DNA of 17,117 nucleotides from JBEKDJ01 sp050014415 (lineage in GTDB: Bacteria; Desulfobacterota; BSN033; UBA1163), in NCBI GenBank assembly GCA_050014415.1, contig JBEKDJ010000077.1, positions 1 through 17,117 on the forward strand, read 5' to 3'. Under the pieces are notes generated by a model, which saw only the letters and a list, made by a program, of their open reading frames with translations, was not told the origin of the DNA and made no database searches. Position numbers and translations under genes: made by a program. Below are positions 7,034 through 14,181 of this stretch, piece by piece. Within the stretch, counting starts at the first letter, position 1. Each line of letters starts with the position of its first letter.

Positions 7034-8204
7034 CAATGAACCCTTTCCATTTCTTTTGAAGGAGATCGAGGGCTTCGATCAACCACAACGCTGGCTTGAA
7101 AGGTGATTCATTGGCCGCCTTGATGAGGAGGTAAGTGCCCAGACATCCTAACAGGAGATTGGGCATCCAGCCTGCCAAATATGCTGGGATTGCCCTGCGC
7201 ACGGCGAGGATTTCGAAAGCGATGAGGGAGACATAGTAGGTCAACAGGATGAGGATGCTGAAGATGAACCCGAAAGATCTTCCTGAACGACGGGGTTGAA
7301 TCCCCAGGGGAACGCCGATAAGGCCGAAGACAAGGCATGCAAAGGGAATGGCATAGCGCTTGTGAAGCTCAACTTTCTGGGAAGTCGTATCTTCTCCTTT
7401 TGCCTTCATCTGTGCTATCTTCTTTCTGATCTCCTGAATCGACATCTCATGTTCTTTCAGTTTCTTTTCCAAAGCTACGAAGGCCTTGGCCAATTCGAGC
7501 CTTAGATCATAGGTGCCAAATTGAGCTCTTTGAAAGATGTTGGTCCGGGGTTCAAAGCGATGGATATTTCCATTGCAGAGCCTTAAGATGACCTCCTGAG
7601 ATTCTGGATTACTGACGAGAAACCCCTCCTTTGCAAAAATCGTATTGGACTTCCCCTTATCCCTCTCGTCGTAGATCAATATTCCTTCCATCTTCCTACC
7701 CTGGACTGGAACTTTGTCCACATAGACCACGAGGCCATTGAAGGCATCATTAAAAACCCTTTCTTTGATCTCGATGTCCGCCTTGGACTGGGCGATCATG
7801 TAAAGTGTTGCCTTGAAACCCCGATTTCCCCAAGGAAGGCCGTAGAAGACCAAAAAGCTCGTGAGGAGATAGGCAAGGAAGGAGAAGATGGCAATAGGGA
7901 GGAAGAGCTGATAAAGGCTCATTCCAGAAGCCTTGAATGCAGTGATCTCGCTATCACCTGATAGCCTTCCAAGAGTGAGGAGGGTTGCCAGAAGAACAGA
8001 TGTCGGGATGGTTAAGATGAGAAAGGAGGGGCAGATGAAGGCAAAAAGCATCAAAATGTTTGTGATACTGCCACCTCTGTTCACAATCAATTCGATCAGT
8101 TTGAGGATCTTATCCATCAGGAGGATGATGGTGAAGATAGCGAGGCCGATGAAAAAAATCGGAAGGGTTTCTTTGAAGATGTAACGGTGGGTCGTCGTTT
8201 TCAT
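7023..8204 (-). CDS. lptF: LPS export permease subunit LptF
   Basis: This is the partner of LptG in the LptB2FG exporter. The 393-residue protein begins MKTTTHRYIFKETLP and has the N-terminal membrane segments, the motif SGDSEITAFKASGMSLYQL, a periplasmic domain of roughly residues 125-265, and C-terminal helices starting near YAIPFACLVFGLIGVPLG. A charged helical stretch with coiled-coil character (EHEMSIQEIRKKIAQMKAKG) precedes the C-terminal helices, as in other deltaproteobacterial LptF proteins. The ATG at 8204 gives the family-typical N-terminus, but no Shine-Dalgarno sequence precedes it. A TTG at 8222 in the same frame is an alternative, also without a good site. A strong promoter lies about 90 bases upstream. 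It is cotranscribed with lptG. Confidence 0.92.
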   Translation of the reverse strand: MKTTTHRYIFKETLPIFFIGLAIFTIILLMDKILKLIELIVNRGGSITNILMLFAFICPSFLILTIPTSVLLATLLTLGRLSGDSEITAFKASGMSLYQLFLPIAIFSFLAYLLTSFLVFYGLPWGNRGFKATLYMIAQSKADIEIKERVFNDAFNGLVVYVDKVPVQGRKMEGILIYDERDKGKSNTIFAKEGFLVSNPESQEVILRLCNGNIHRFEPRTNIFQRAQFGTYDLRLELAKAFVALEKKLKEHEMSIQEIRKKIAQMKAKGEDTTSQKVELHKRYAIPFACLVFGLIGVPLGIQPRRSGRSFGFIFSILILLTYYVSLIAFEILAVRRAIPAYLAGWMPNLLLGCLGTYLLIKAANESPFKPALWLIEALDLLQKKWKGFIDDV

Positions 8205-8290
8205 GGGCGACAATCTTGTCAATGCTGTCCGCGAGCTGGACTCTCCCGATGTGAGATCATACGATTCACGGATGCGAATGACACTGTTTT

Positions 8291-8319
8291 ATCATAAGGG
8301 AGAGATGAAGGCATGTCAA
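8291..8319 (-). promoter_or_regulatory. Sigma-70 promoter of lptF-lptG
   Basis: On the minus strand, a perfect -35 TTGACA (8314-8319), a 17-base spacer and -10 TATGAT (8291-8296, 5 of 6 matches) make one of the best promoters in the window. The predicted start near 8284 leaves a leader of about 80 bases before the lptF ATG at 8204. Confidence 0.75.
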
Positions 8320-8614
8320 GAAAGGTCCAATGCTTACCTAGACGGTCATGGAGAAAATCAATCTCACTCGGAACACGCAGAACGCGCTGAGGAGACCAGG
8401 AACGAGGTATTTTGCTTTGTCGGCCAAGCTTTCCGTGAGTTTTTCGGAGGAACGACAGATAAAAACCTTGTCAGGCCTTTGCTAAATACCTTGAGCTGCA
8501 GGCTCCATGTAGTCTTCTGTGTTTTGGTTGCAGGTCCGTTGCGCCGTGTCTCTCCGAGTACTCTGTGAGAGACCCGGGTTCTGGTGAGGCATCATGCGAG
8601 AGGTGCTGAAAAAC
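8320..8614. other. Spacer without a recognised gene between the lptF and tRNA promoters
   Basis: About 295 bases lie between the outward-facing promoters. Translations in six frames match no family I know, and the longest open frames run through the lptF promoter or the tRNA. The only clear structure is GTCTCTC (8548-8554) with GAGAGAC (8567-8573), a 7-bp perfect stem around a 12-base loop that contains the palindrome GAGTACTC. It does not resemble SRP RNA, 6S RNA, tmRNA or RNase P RNA in any motif I can recognise. Confidence 0.5.
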
Positions 8615-8643
8615 TTGACAAATTCACGTGGATGGATTAAAAA
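8615..8643 (+). promoter_or_regulatory. Promoter of the tRNA-fMet gene
   Basis: A perfect -35 TTGACA (8615-8620), a 17-base spacer and TAAAAA (8638-8643, 4 of 6) place the start at about 8650, a few bases before the mature tRNA at 8654. This geometry is typical of a stable-RNA gene with a very short 5' leader. Confidence 0.65.
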
Positions 8644-8653
8644 GAGATTGGAT

Positions 8654-8730
<77 letters not shown>

Positions 8731-8738
8731 AACACATC

Positions 8739-8770
8739 AAGGGGTTGCGAACCGGTCGTAACCCCTTTTT
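8739..8770 (+). terminator. Rho-independent terminator of tRNA-fMet
   Basis: AAGGGGTTGCGA (8739-8750) pairs with TCGTAACCCCTT (8756-8767) in a 12-bp stem with one G-U pair and the loop ACCGG. The T-run extends to 8770. It follows the tRNA CCA end by 8 bases and separates it from xerC. Confidence 0.9.
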
Positions 8771-8796
8771 CATTGGACTATGATACTATAATTTTA

Positions 8797-8824
8797 TTGG
8801 TAAATTTCGAAAGTATGTTATAAA
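8797..8824 (+). promoter_or_regulatory. Probable promoter of xerC-hslVU
   Basis: TTGGTA (8797-8802, 4 of 6), a 16-base spacer and TATAAA (8819-8824) preceded by TG one base before (TGTTATAAA, extended -10) predict a start near 8831, about 58 bases before the xerC ATG. A second TATAAT at 8787-8792 has no good -35 partner. Confidence 0.5.
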
Positions 8825-8888
8825 ATTGGGGCCTAACAGTATTCTCGCAAACTATGGTTTCTCAGGAACACCATCCAAGAGGAGAATC

Positions 8889-9896
8889 ATGGGTTCATCG
8901 CCTGCCGGTCGCGATGATGCGATCCGTCAATTTCTCCATTATCTATCTGCGGAGAAGAATGCATCGGGTCACACGTGTCGCGGGTACCTGAACGATTTGG
9001 AAGAATTTAAGAGTTTTTTGAGAAACTCGGGACGGCGCCTCTCCCCTACGGGATATGTGCAGATGGAGAAAGTGGATCGGATGGATATCCGAAGATATTT
9101 GAGCTTCCTTTACCGCAAGAATAAGAAGAGTTCCATTGCGAGGAAGATTTCCACCCTGCGTTCTTTTTTCAAATTTCTGGTCAGAGAACAGGCCCTCGCA
9201 TCCAATCCTGCGAAGAGCGTTCGAGCACCGAAGGTGGAGAAACATCTTCCTACCACCCTCACGGTGGATGAGGCCTTTCGACTGATGGAAGCGCCCAGAC
9301 ATCCTCTGAGAAACGCTTCGTTGGATATTCCGCAAAAAGACGGAAGAACGATAGAGAGAGACCGTGCGATTTTGGAGCTTCTCTATTCGAGTGGGCTGCG
9401 TGTGGGCGAACTGGTGGGAATAAATTTGAATCAGCTGGACCTCGACTTGGGCATTGTGAAGGTGATGGGAAAGGGACGGAAGGAGCGCATTGTCCCCGTG
9501 GGCATGAAAGCCACCGAGGCATTGAAGGCCTATTTGGGAGAGCGAGGAGTCTTGGCCGGAGGAGAACCTCTTTTCATCAACCCAAGGGGCGGGAGGCTTA
9601 CCACCCGAACTGTGGGCAGGGTGGTCAAAAGCTATTCGAGACGTTCAGGTATCTTTAGGAAGGTCAGCCCCCATAGCCTTCGCCATACTTTCGCAACGCA
9701 TCTCTTAGATGCTGGGGCCGACATTCGAGAGATCCAGGAGATGTTAGGGCATGCCAGCCTTTCCACTACGCAGCGCTATACCCATCTCAGCATGGGAAAA
9801 TTGATGGAGGTCTATGACAAGGCCCACCCACGAAGTTTCAAGAAGATGGACCGGGAGAAGGAGGCTTCAAGGCTAAAGGGGCAGACTGGAAGCTGA
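8889..9896 (+). CDS. xerC: Tyrosine recombinase XerC
   Basis: XerC and XerD resolve chromosome dimers at dif near the division septum. The 335-residue protein has an N-terminal SAM-like core-binding domain (about 10-105) and a C-terminal catalytic domain (about 120-305). All catalytic residues are present: R171 in SSGLRVGEL, K195 in MGKGRKER, H262 and R265 in PHSLRHTFATH, H288 in LGHAS and the nucleophile Y297 in TTQRYTHL. I chose the ATG at 8889 because AGAGGAG lies 4 bases upstream; a TTG 63 bases earlier lies at the promoter itself. The tail after about residue 315 is charged and longer than in E. coli XerC (298 residues). Linkage to hslVU is a conserved arrangement (codV-clpQY in Bacillus) and supports XerC over XerD or a phage integrase. 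Confidence 0.93.
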   Translation: MGSSPAGRDDAIRQFLHYLSAEKNASGHTCRGYLNDLEEFKSFLRNSGRRLSPTGYVQMEKVDRMDIRRYLSFLYRKNKKSSIARKISTLRSFFKFLVREQALASNPAKSVRAPKVEKHLPTTLTVDEAFRLMEAPRHPLRNASLDIPQKDGRTIERDRAILELLYSSGLRVGELVGINLNQLDLDLGIVKVMGKGRKERIVPVGMKATEALKAYLGERGVLAGGEPLFINPRGGRLTTRTVGRVVKSYSRRSGIFRKVSPHSLRHTFATHLLDAGADIREIQEMLGHASLSTTQRYTHLSMGKLMEVYDKAHPRSFKKMDREKEASRLKGQTGS

Positions 9897-9954
9897 GGGT
9901 TCAAAACGGGGAGCAAGAGGGTTATCTAAAGGCGATGAAATCATGGAGGGTGTG

Positions 9955-10491
9955 ATGGCGAAAATGCACGGAACGACGGTCTTATCCGTCCGGCACAAGG
10001 GGAAGGTCGTGATGGCGGGAGACGGACAGGTAACCCTTGAGCATACGATCATGAAGCACACTGCAAAAAAGGTCCGCAGGATTTATCACGACCGGGTCCT
10101 CGCTGGCTTCGCAGGGGCGACGGCAGATGCATTTACCCTGTTTGCAAAGTTTGAAGAGAAGTTGGAACAGTACAACGGGAATTTGCTCAGGGCAGCAGTA
10201 GAGCTGGCAAAGGATTGGAGAACAGACCGGGTTCTCCGACGCCTGGAGGCCTTGCTCATCGTTGCCGACACCGACCACTCCCTGGTCATCTCCGGAAATG
10301 GGGATGTCATCGAACCAGACGATGGGGTGACTGCGATTGGCAGTGGAGGTCCCTATGCCCATGCGGCAGCCAAAGCCCTGACCGAGTTTTCAGACTTGGA
10401 TGCCAGGGCAATCGTTGAAGAGGCGATGAAGATTGCTGCCTCTATCTGCATTTACACCAATGCTCAAATTGTTGTGGAGGAGTTAGGATGA
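9955..10491 (+). CDS. hslV: ATP-dependent protease HslVU (ClpYQ), peptidase subunit HslV
   Basis: HslV forms the two stacked hexameric rings of the HslVU protease and degrades proteins unfolded by HslU. It is a proteasome-beta-like N-terminal nucleophile hydrolase. The nucleophile threonine follows MHG in MAKMHGTTVLSVR, residue 7 with this start, so a short propeptide must be removed. VVMAGDGQVT, GFAGATADAFTLF and AIGSGGPYA are family motifs, and the length (178) is normal. I chose the ATG at 9955, with GGAGGG 4 bases upstream. An ATG at 9943 would add four residues (MEGV) with a poorer site, and the ATG at 9964 is too far from the site. It lies 58 bp after xerC. The stop overlaps the hslU start (ATGA), giving tight coupling. 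Confidence 0.96.
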   Translation: MAKMHGTTVLSVRHKGKVVMAGDGQVTLEHTIMKHTAKKVRRIYHDRVLAGFAGATADAFTLFAKFEEKLEQYNGNLLRAAVELAKDWRTDRVLRRLEALLIVADTDHSLVISGNGDVIEPDDGVTAIGSGGPYAHAAAKALTEFSDLDARAIVEEAMKIAASICIYTNAQIVVEELG

Positions 10492-11816
10492 AGACCTTCA
10501 CGCCCCGTGAGATCGTCTCTGAACTGGACAAGTATATCGTCGGCCAGAAGGACGCCAAGAGATCCGTGGCCATCGCGTTGAGGAATCGTTGGAGGCGTCA
10601 GCAGATCCCCGAACCTCTCAGGGATGAAATTGCACCCAAGAACATCATTATGATTGGTCCCACGGGAGTCGGAAAGACCGAGATCGCCCGCAGGTTGGCC
10701 AAATTGGCCCAAGCACCCTTCCTGAAGATTGAGGCCTCGAAATTCACTGAGGTCGGTTATGTGGGCAGGGATGTGGAGTCGATGATCCGTGACATCACGG
10801 ACCTAGCCGTCAATATGCTGAAGGCGGAAGAATCCCGGAAGGTCCAGCAGAAGGCCGAGGAGATGGCCGAAGAGAGGCTGTTGGATTTGCTCCTGCCTTC
10901 CCCCGGGAAAGGGCCCCATAAAGAAGCCGAGGATCAACAAGCCACCCGTGAAAAACTGCGAAAACTGCTGAAGGCGGGGAAGTTGAATGAGAAGTATGTG
11001 GAGGTGGAGACCGTGGATCGGAACCTTCCGATTGTCGAGATCTTCTCCGCTTCCGGATTGGAAGAGATGGATATCAATATCAAGGATATGTTTGGAAGTC
11101 TCTTCCCCAAGAAGAAGAAACAGAGGAAGGTTAAGGTCCCGGAAGCGCTCAACATCCTCCACCAGGAGGAGGCCTATAAGTTGATCGATATGGACTTTGT
11201 GATCAAGCAGGCCATTGAACGAGTCGAACAATCCGGGATCATCTTTCTCGATGAAATTGATAAGATCGCTGGAAGGGAGTCGACCTTTGGTCCGGATGTG
11301 TCCCGGGAGGGAGTTCAAAGGGATATCCTGCCGATCGTGGAAGGGACGACGGTGACCACAAAATATGGCATGGTGAAGACAGACCATGTTCTATTTATCG
11401 CCGCCGGGGCGTTCCATGTTTCCAAGCCTTCTGACCTGATCCCTGAACTTCAGGGCCGGTTTCCGATCCGTGTGGAACTCGATTCTTTAGGAAGGGATGA
11501 TTTGATTCGAATTCTGACCGAGCCTGAAAACGCGTTAATCAAGCAGTACACGGCCCTGTTGGAGACGGAAGGCGTTAAGGTGGATTTTAGAGAGGATGCA
11601 ATCTCAGAGATTGCTGCGATCGCCGCTGTCATCAATGAGCGAACAGAGAACATTGGCGCCAGGAGGCTTTATACCATCATGGAGAGACTGCTCGATGAAA
11701 TCTCTTTCGATGCACCAGAAATGGAACGAAAAACCATCATGATCGATAACAGATATGTCAAAGAAAAGCTAGAAGATTTTGTAGAGGACGAAGACCTGAG
11801 CCGATATATCCTATAG
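10488..11816 (+). CDS. hslU: ATP-dependent protease HslVU (ClpYQ), ATPase subunit HslU
   Basis: HslU is the hexameric AAA+ unfoldase that feeds substrates into HslV. Its 442 residues match the E. coli length of 443. Walker A is GPTGVGKT (57-64), the pore loop GYVG is at 90-93, the HslU-specific I-domain runs from about 110 to 240, Walker B is IIFLDEID (251-258), and the sensor-2 arginine lies in IGARRLYTIMERLLDE. The C-terminus LSRYIL is the tail that docks into HslV pockets and activates it. The ATG overlaps the hslV stop by four bases. Nothing appears broken, so the pair should form a working protease. Confidence 0.97.
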   Translation: MKTFTPREIVSELDKYIVGQKDAKRSVAIALRNRWRRQQIPEPLRDEIAPKNIIMIGPTGVGKTEIARRLAKLAQAPFLKIEASKFTEVGYVGRDVESMIRDITDLAVNMLKAEESRKVQQKAEEMAEERLLDLLLPSPGKGPHKEAEDQQATREKLRKLLKAGKLNEKYVEVETVDRNLPIVEIFSASGLEEMDINIKDMFGSLFPKKKKQRKVKVPEALNILHQEEAYKLIDMDFVIKQAIERVEQSGIIFLDEIDKIAGRESTFGPDVSREGVQRDILPIVEGTTVTTKYGMVKTDHVLFIAAGAFHVSKPSDLIPELQGRFPIRVELDSLGRDDLIRILTEPENALIKQYTALLETEGVKVDFREDAISEIAAIAAVINERTENIGARRLYTIMERLLDEISFDAPEMERKTIMIDNRYVKEKLEDFVEDEDLSRYIL

Positions 11817-11875
11817 AGATTTGAAATTTTAGATTTCGGATTGAAAAACCTGGAATCCAAAATGAACAAACTTAC
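11817..11875. repeat. Degenerate GATTT/AATCC repeat between hslU and argB
   Basis: The start of the 90-bp spacer carries GAAATTTTAGATTTCGGATT followed by CTGGAATCCAAAATG, words shared with the spacers at 529-664, 5866-5935 and 14103-14167. GGATT and AATCC can pair as a loose hairpin. No T-run follows. The argB ribosome site begins after it. Confidence 0.45.
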
Positions 11876-11906
11876 AGTTGCAGTTGGCGGGTGAGGATGG
11901 AGAGTT

Positions 11907-12788
11907 ATGGAAAATGCAGTTGAAAAGGCGAAGATCTTGATAGAGGCTCTTCCCTACATTCGGCGGTTCTATGACCAGACCATTGTGGTCAAGTATGGCG
12001 GGAGTGCGATGGAAGAAGAGAGCCTGAAGCGGAACTTCGCCCTCGATATCGTGCTCCTGAAATATATTGGGATCAACCCAGTTGTCATCCACGGTGGAGG
12101 ACCGCAGATTGGCGAGGTGCTTGCCAAGATGGGAAAGCAATCGCAATTCATTGAGGGGATGAGAGTGACCGATGCAGAGACGATGGATGTGGTGGAGATG
12201 GTCCTCGTCGGAAAGTTGAATAAGGAGATTGTTACCCTGATCAACCAGCAAGGGGGAAAGGCTGTCGGATTAAGTGGAAAGGATGGCAGGCTCATCACCG
12301 CGAAGAAACTGAGGCTGACGAGAAGCCGCGGTAGGGATGAAGTCCCCAAAGTCATTGACATCGGAATGGTCGGAGAGGTGAAAGAGATTAACCCAGGCGT
12401 GATTGAGGCATTGGAGAGGGAGAATTTCATCCCTGTCATCGCTCCGGTAGGCGTGGGCGAGGAGGGTGAGACCTATAACATCAATGCAGATTTGGTCGCG
12501 GGAAAGGTGGCGTCGGCGTTGAAAGCGGAGAAGCTGATCTTATTGACGGACGTGGAAGGTGTGGTGGATGAGAAGAAACAGTTGATTCCCACTCTCGGTT
12601 CTAAACAGGCAAAGCGGCTCATCACTCAAAAAGTCATCTCTTCCGGAATGATTCCAAAAGTGAACTGCTGCCTCAATGCCTTGGAAGAAGGGGTGACGAA
12701 AACCCACATCATCGATGGAAGGGTGGAACATGCCGTCCTGTTGGAGATTTTTACTGACGTAGGAATTGGAACGCAAATCACTAAATAG
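11907..12788 (+). CDS. argB: Acetylglutamate kinase
   Basis: ArgB phosphorylates N-acetylglutamate with ATP, the second step of ornithine synthesis in the cytosol. The 293-residue protein belongs to the amino-acid kinase fold: VVKYGGSAM near residue 29 holds the phosphate-binding lysine and glycines, and VIHGGGPQIG (about 60-69) binds the acetylglutamate side. YNINADLVAG and LLTDVEGV are family motifs near the nucleotide site. The N-terminal helix EKAKILIEALPYIRRFY is the extension found in hexameric, arginine-inhibited kinases, so feedback inhibition by arginine is likely (inference from family knowledge). The ATG at 11907 follows GAGG and GGAGAG. It precedes argD by a spacer with an inverted repeat. 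Confidence 0.97.
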   Translation: MENAVEKAKILIEALPYIRRFYDQTIVVKYGGSAMEEESLKRNFALDIVLLKYIGINPVVIHGGGPQIGEVLAKMGKQSQFIEGMRVTDAETMDVVEMVLVGKLNKEIVTLINQQGGKAVGLSGKDGRLITAKKLRLTRSRGRDEVPKVIDIGMVGEVKEINPGVIEALERENFIPVIAPVGVGEEGETYNINADLVAGKVASALKAEKLILLTDVEGVVDEKKQLIPTLGSKQAKRLITQKVISSGMIPKVNCCLNALEEGVTKTHIIDGRVEHAVLLEIFTDVGIGTQITK

Positions 12789-12806
12789 AAAGGGTTCTTG
12801 GGGTCC

Positions 12807-12881
12807 AGGATTCAAGGGGTCAAGTGATAAAAAACCAGGAAAGAAATATCCATTGTCTAACTCCTCGAACCCTTGAATCCT
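12807..12881. repeat. Long inverted repeat between argB and argD
   Basis: AGGATTCAAGGG (12807-12818) is exactly complementary to CCCTTGAATCCT (12870-12881). Flanking bases match imperfectly and extend each arm to about 20-25 bases (GTC/GAC words on both sides), with a loop of about 51 bases. No T-run follows. It could be a REP-like mobile repeat or an RNA hairpin that tunes argD expression relative to argB. Confidence 0.6.
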
Positions 12882-12915
12882 CGAACGCTTGACCTATTTC
12901 ATTTGTGAGGTTCAG

Positions 12916-14154
12916 ATGGATTCTCAAACCTGGATGATACTTTCTGAAAAATATGTGGCTCAAACCTATGCCCGTTATCCCATCCTTTTGGTTAAGGGAA
13001 AAGGGACTCGGGTGTGGGACTTGGAGGGCAGGGAGTACCTGGATTTTGTGTCGGGTCTTGCGGTCTGCGGTTTAGGCCACTGCCACCCGAAAGTGGTCAA
13101 GGCCATTCAAGATCAGGCTGAAAGACTGATCCATGTCTCGAACCTTTATTATATCGAACCACAGATTCGATTGGCTTCTCTTCTCTGTGAACACTCCTTT
13201 GCCGATAAGGTCTTCTTCTGTAATAGCGGAGCTGAAGCGAACGAGGGAGCGATGAAGCTGGCCCGGAAATATGCAAAGGAGAAGATGGAAGGGGATCGGT
13301 ACGAAATCATCACGATGGAACGTTCTTTTCATGGTAGGACCCTTGCTACGCTGACAGCGACCGCGCAGGAGAAGTTTCACATAGGTTATTCACCTCTCAT
13401 GCCCGGGTTCAAATACGTCCCCTTCAACGATCTAGGGTCAGTGAGAAAAGCCATCGACTCAAAAACATGTGCCATCATGATTGAGCCCATTCAAGGAGAG
13501 GGAGGGGTGAATTGCCCTTCAGAAGGCTATCTCAAAGCGCTCAGAGAGATCTGTGATGAGGAGAAGATTCTGCTCATCTTCGATGAGGTCCAGGTAGGAA
13601 TGGGTCGGACTGGAAAATTGTTTGCTTATGAACATGAGGCTGTGGAACCCGATCTGCTGACTCTTGCCAAATCCCTGGCAGGAGGAGTTCCCATTGGCGC
13701 CCTGTTGATCAAAAAGGGGATTGCTGAAAGTTTTGTCCCGGGAGATCATGCCTCCACTTTCGGAGGGAATCCCTTGGCTACTGCCGCTGGCGTAGCCGCC
13801 CTAACGGCGATCTTGGAGGAAGGGATGTTGGAGAATTGTCAGAAGACGGGGGACTACTTCCTCACGAGGCTTGAGGAGATCAAGAGGAGATTTTCCTTTG
13901 TTCAAGAGGTTCGCGGAAAAGGGTTGATCCTCGGCATGGAGTTGAAAATGGAAGGGGGGCCCATTGTCAAAGAGATGATGAAGAAGGGGATTCTCATCAA
14001 CTGCACCATGGGAAACGTGCTTCGATTTCTTCCACCACTCATCGTTACCAAAGAAGAGGTGGATCAAGTGGTCACAGCGCTGCAGGAAGTCTTTCATCAT
14101 TTCGAATCTAAGATTTCAGACGGTAGATTTGAAGATCCAAAATCTCAAATCTGA
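12916..14154 (+). CDS. argD: Acetylornithine/succinyldiaminopimelate-type aminotransferase
   Basis: ArgD transfers the amino group from glutamate to N-acetylglutamate semialdehyde, giving N-acetylornithine; some members also serve lysine synthesis. The 412-residue protein is a class III (fold type I) PLP enzyme. NSGAEANEGAMKLARK binds the cofactor phosphate, SFHGRT stacks on the ring, IFDEVQVGMGRTG holds the aspartate to the pyridine nitrogen, and K252 in LAKSLAGG is the Schiff-base lysine. TFGGNPLATAAG completes the site. I chose the ATG at 12916 with GAGG 5 bases upstream; a TTG at 12889 lies inside the intergenic repeat. The normal family end is near FHHF (about residue 396). The last 17 residues and the stop lie in an intergenic-type repeat that folds as a hairpin. 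It follows argB and precedes argG. Confidence 0.95.
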   Translation: MDSQTWMILSEKYVAQTYARYPILLVKGKGTRVWDLEGREYLDFVSGLAVCGLGHCHPKVVKAIQDQAERLIHVSNLYYIEPQIRLASLLCEHSFADKVFFCNSGAEANEGAMKLARKYAKEKMEGDRYEIITMERSFHGRTLATLTATAQEKFHIGYSPLMPGFKYVPFNDLGSVRKAIDSKTCAIMIEPIQGEGGVNCPSEGYLKALREICDEEKILLIFDEVQVGMGRTGKLFAYEHEAVEPDLLTLAKSLAGGVPIGALLIKKGIAESFVPGDHASTFGGNPLATAAGVAALTAILEEGMLENCQKTGDYFLTRLEEIKRRFSFVQEVRGKGLILGMELKMEGGPIVKEMMKKGILINCTMGNVLRFLPPLIVTKEEVDQVVTALQEVFHHFESKISDGRFEDPKSQI

Positions 14155-14158
14155 AATC
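14112..14158. repeat. Repeat hairpin overlapping the argD stop codon
   Basis: GATTTCAGA (14112-14120) is complementary to TCTGAAATC (14150-14158), and AGATTTGA (14125-14132) to TCAAATCT (14145-14152), so a nearly continuous stem surrounds the loop. The argD stop TGA (14152-14154) lies in the right arm. The words match those in the other AT-rich spacers of the window. Confidence 0.65.
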
Positions 14159-14181
14159 CGAAATTAAAAGAAGGGGGTTTC

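Noticed and set aside
8203..8568. Plus-strand open frame of 121 codons upstream of the tRNA
   Set aside because: It begins opposite the lptF start, runs through the lptF promoter, and its composition and sequence resemble no protein; the start has no ribosome site.
8826..8888. TTG start adding 21 residues to XerC
   Set aside because: It lies right at the predicted promoter start, while the ATG at 8889 has a strong AGAGGAG site.
10803..11387. Minus-strand open frame of 194 codons
   Set aside because: Entirely antisense to the hslU I-domain and Walker B region; no family resemblance.
12889..12915. TTG start adding nine residues to ArgD
   Set aside because: It falls in the argB-argD repeat; the ATG at 12916 has GAGG at proper spacing and fits the family N-terminus.
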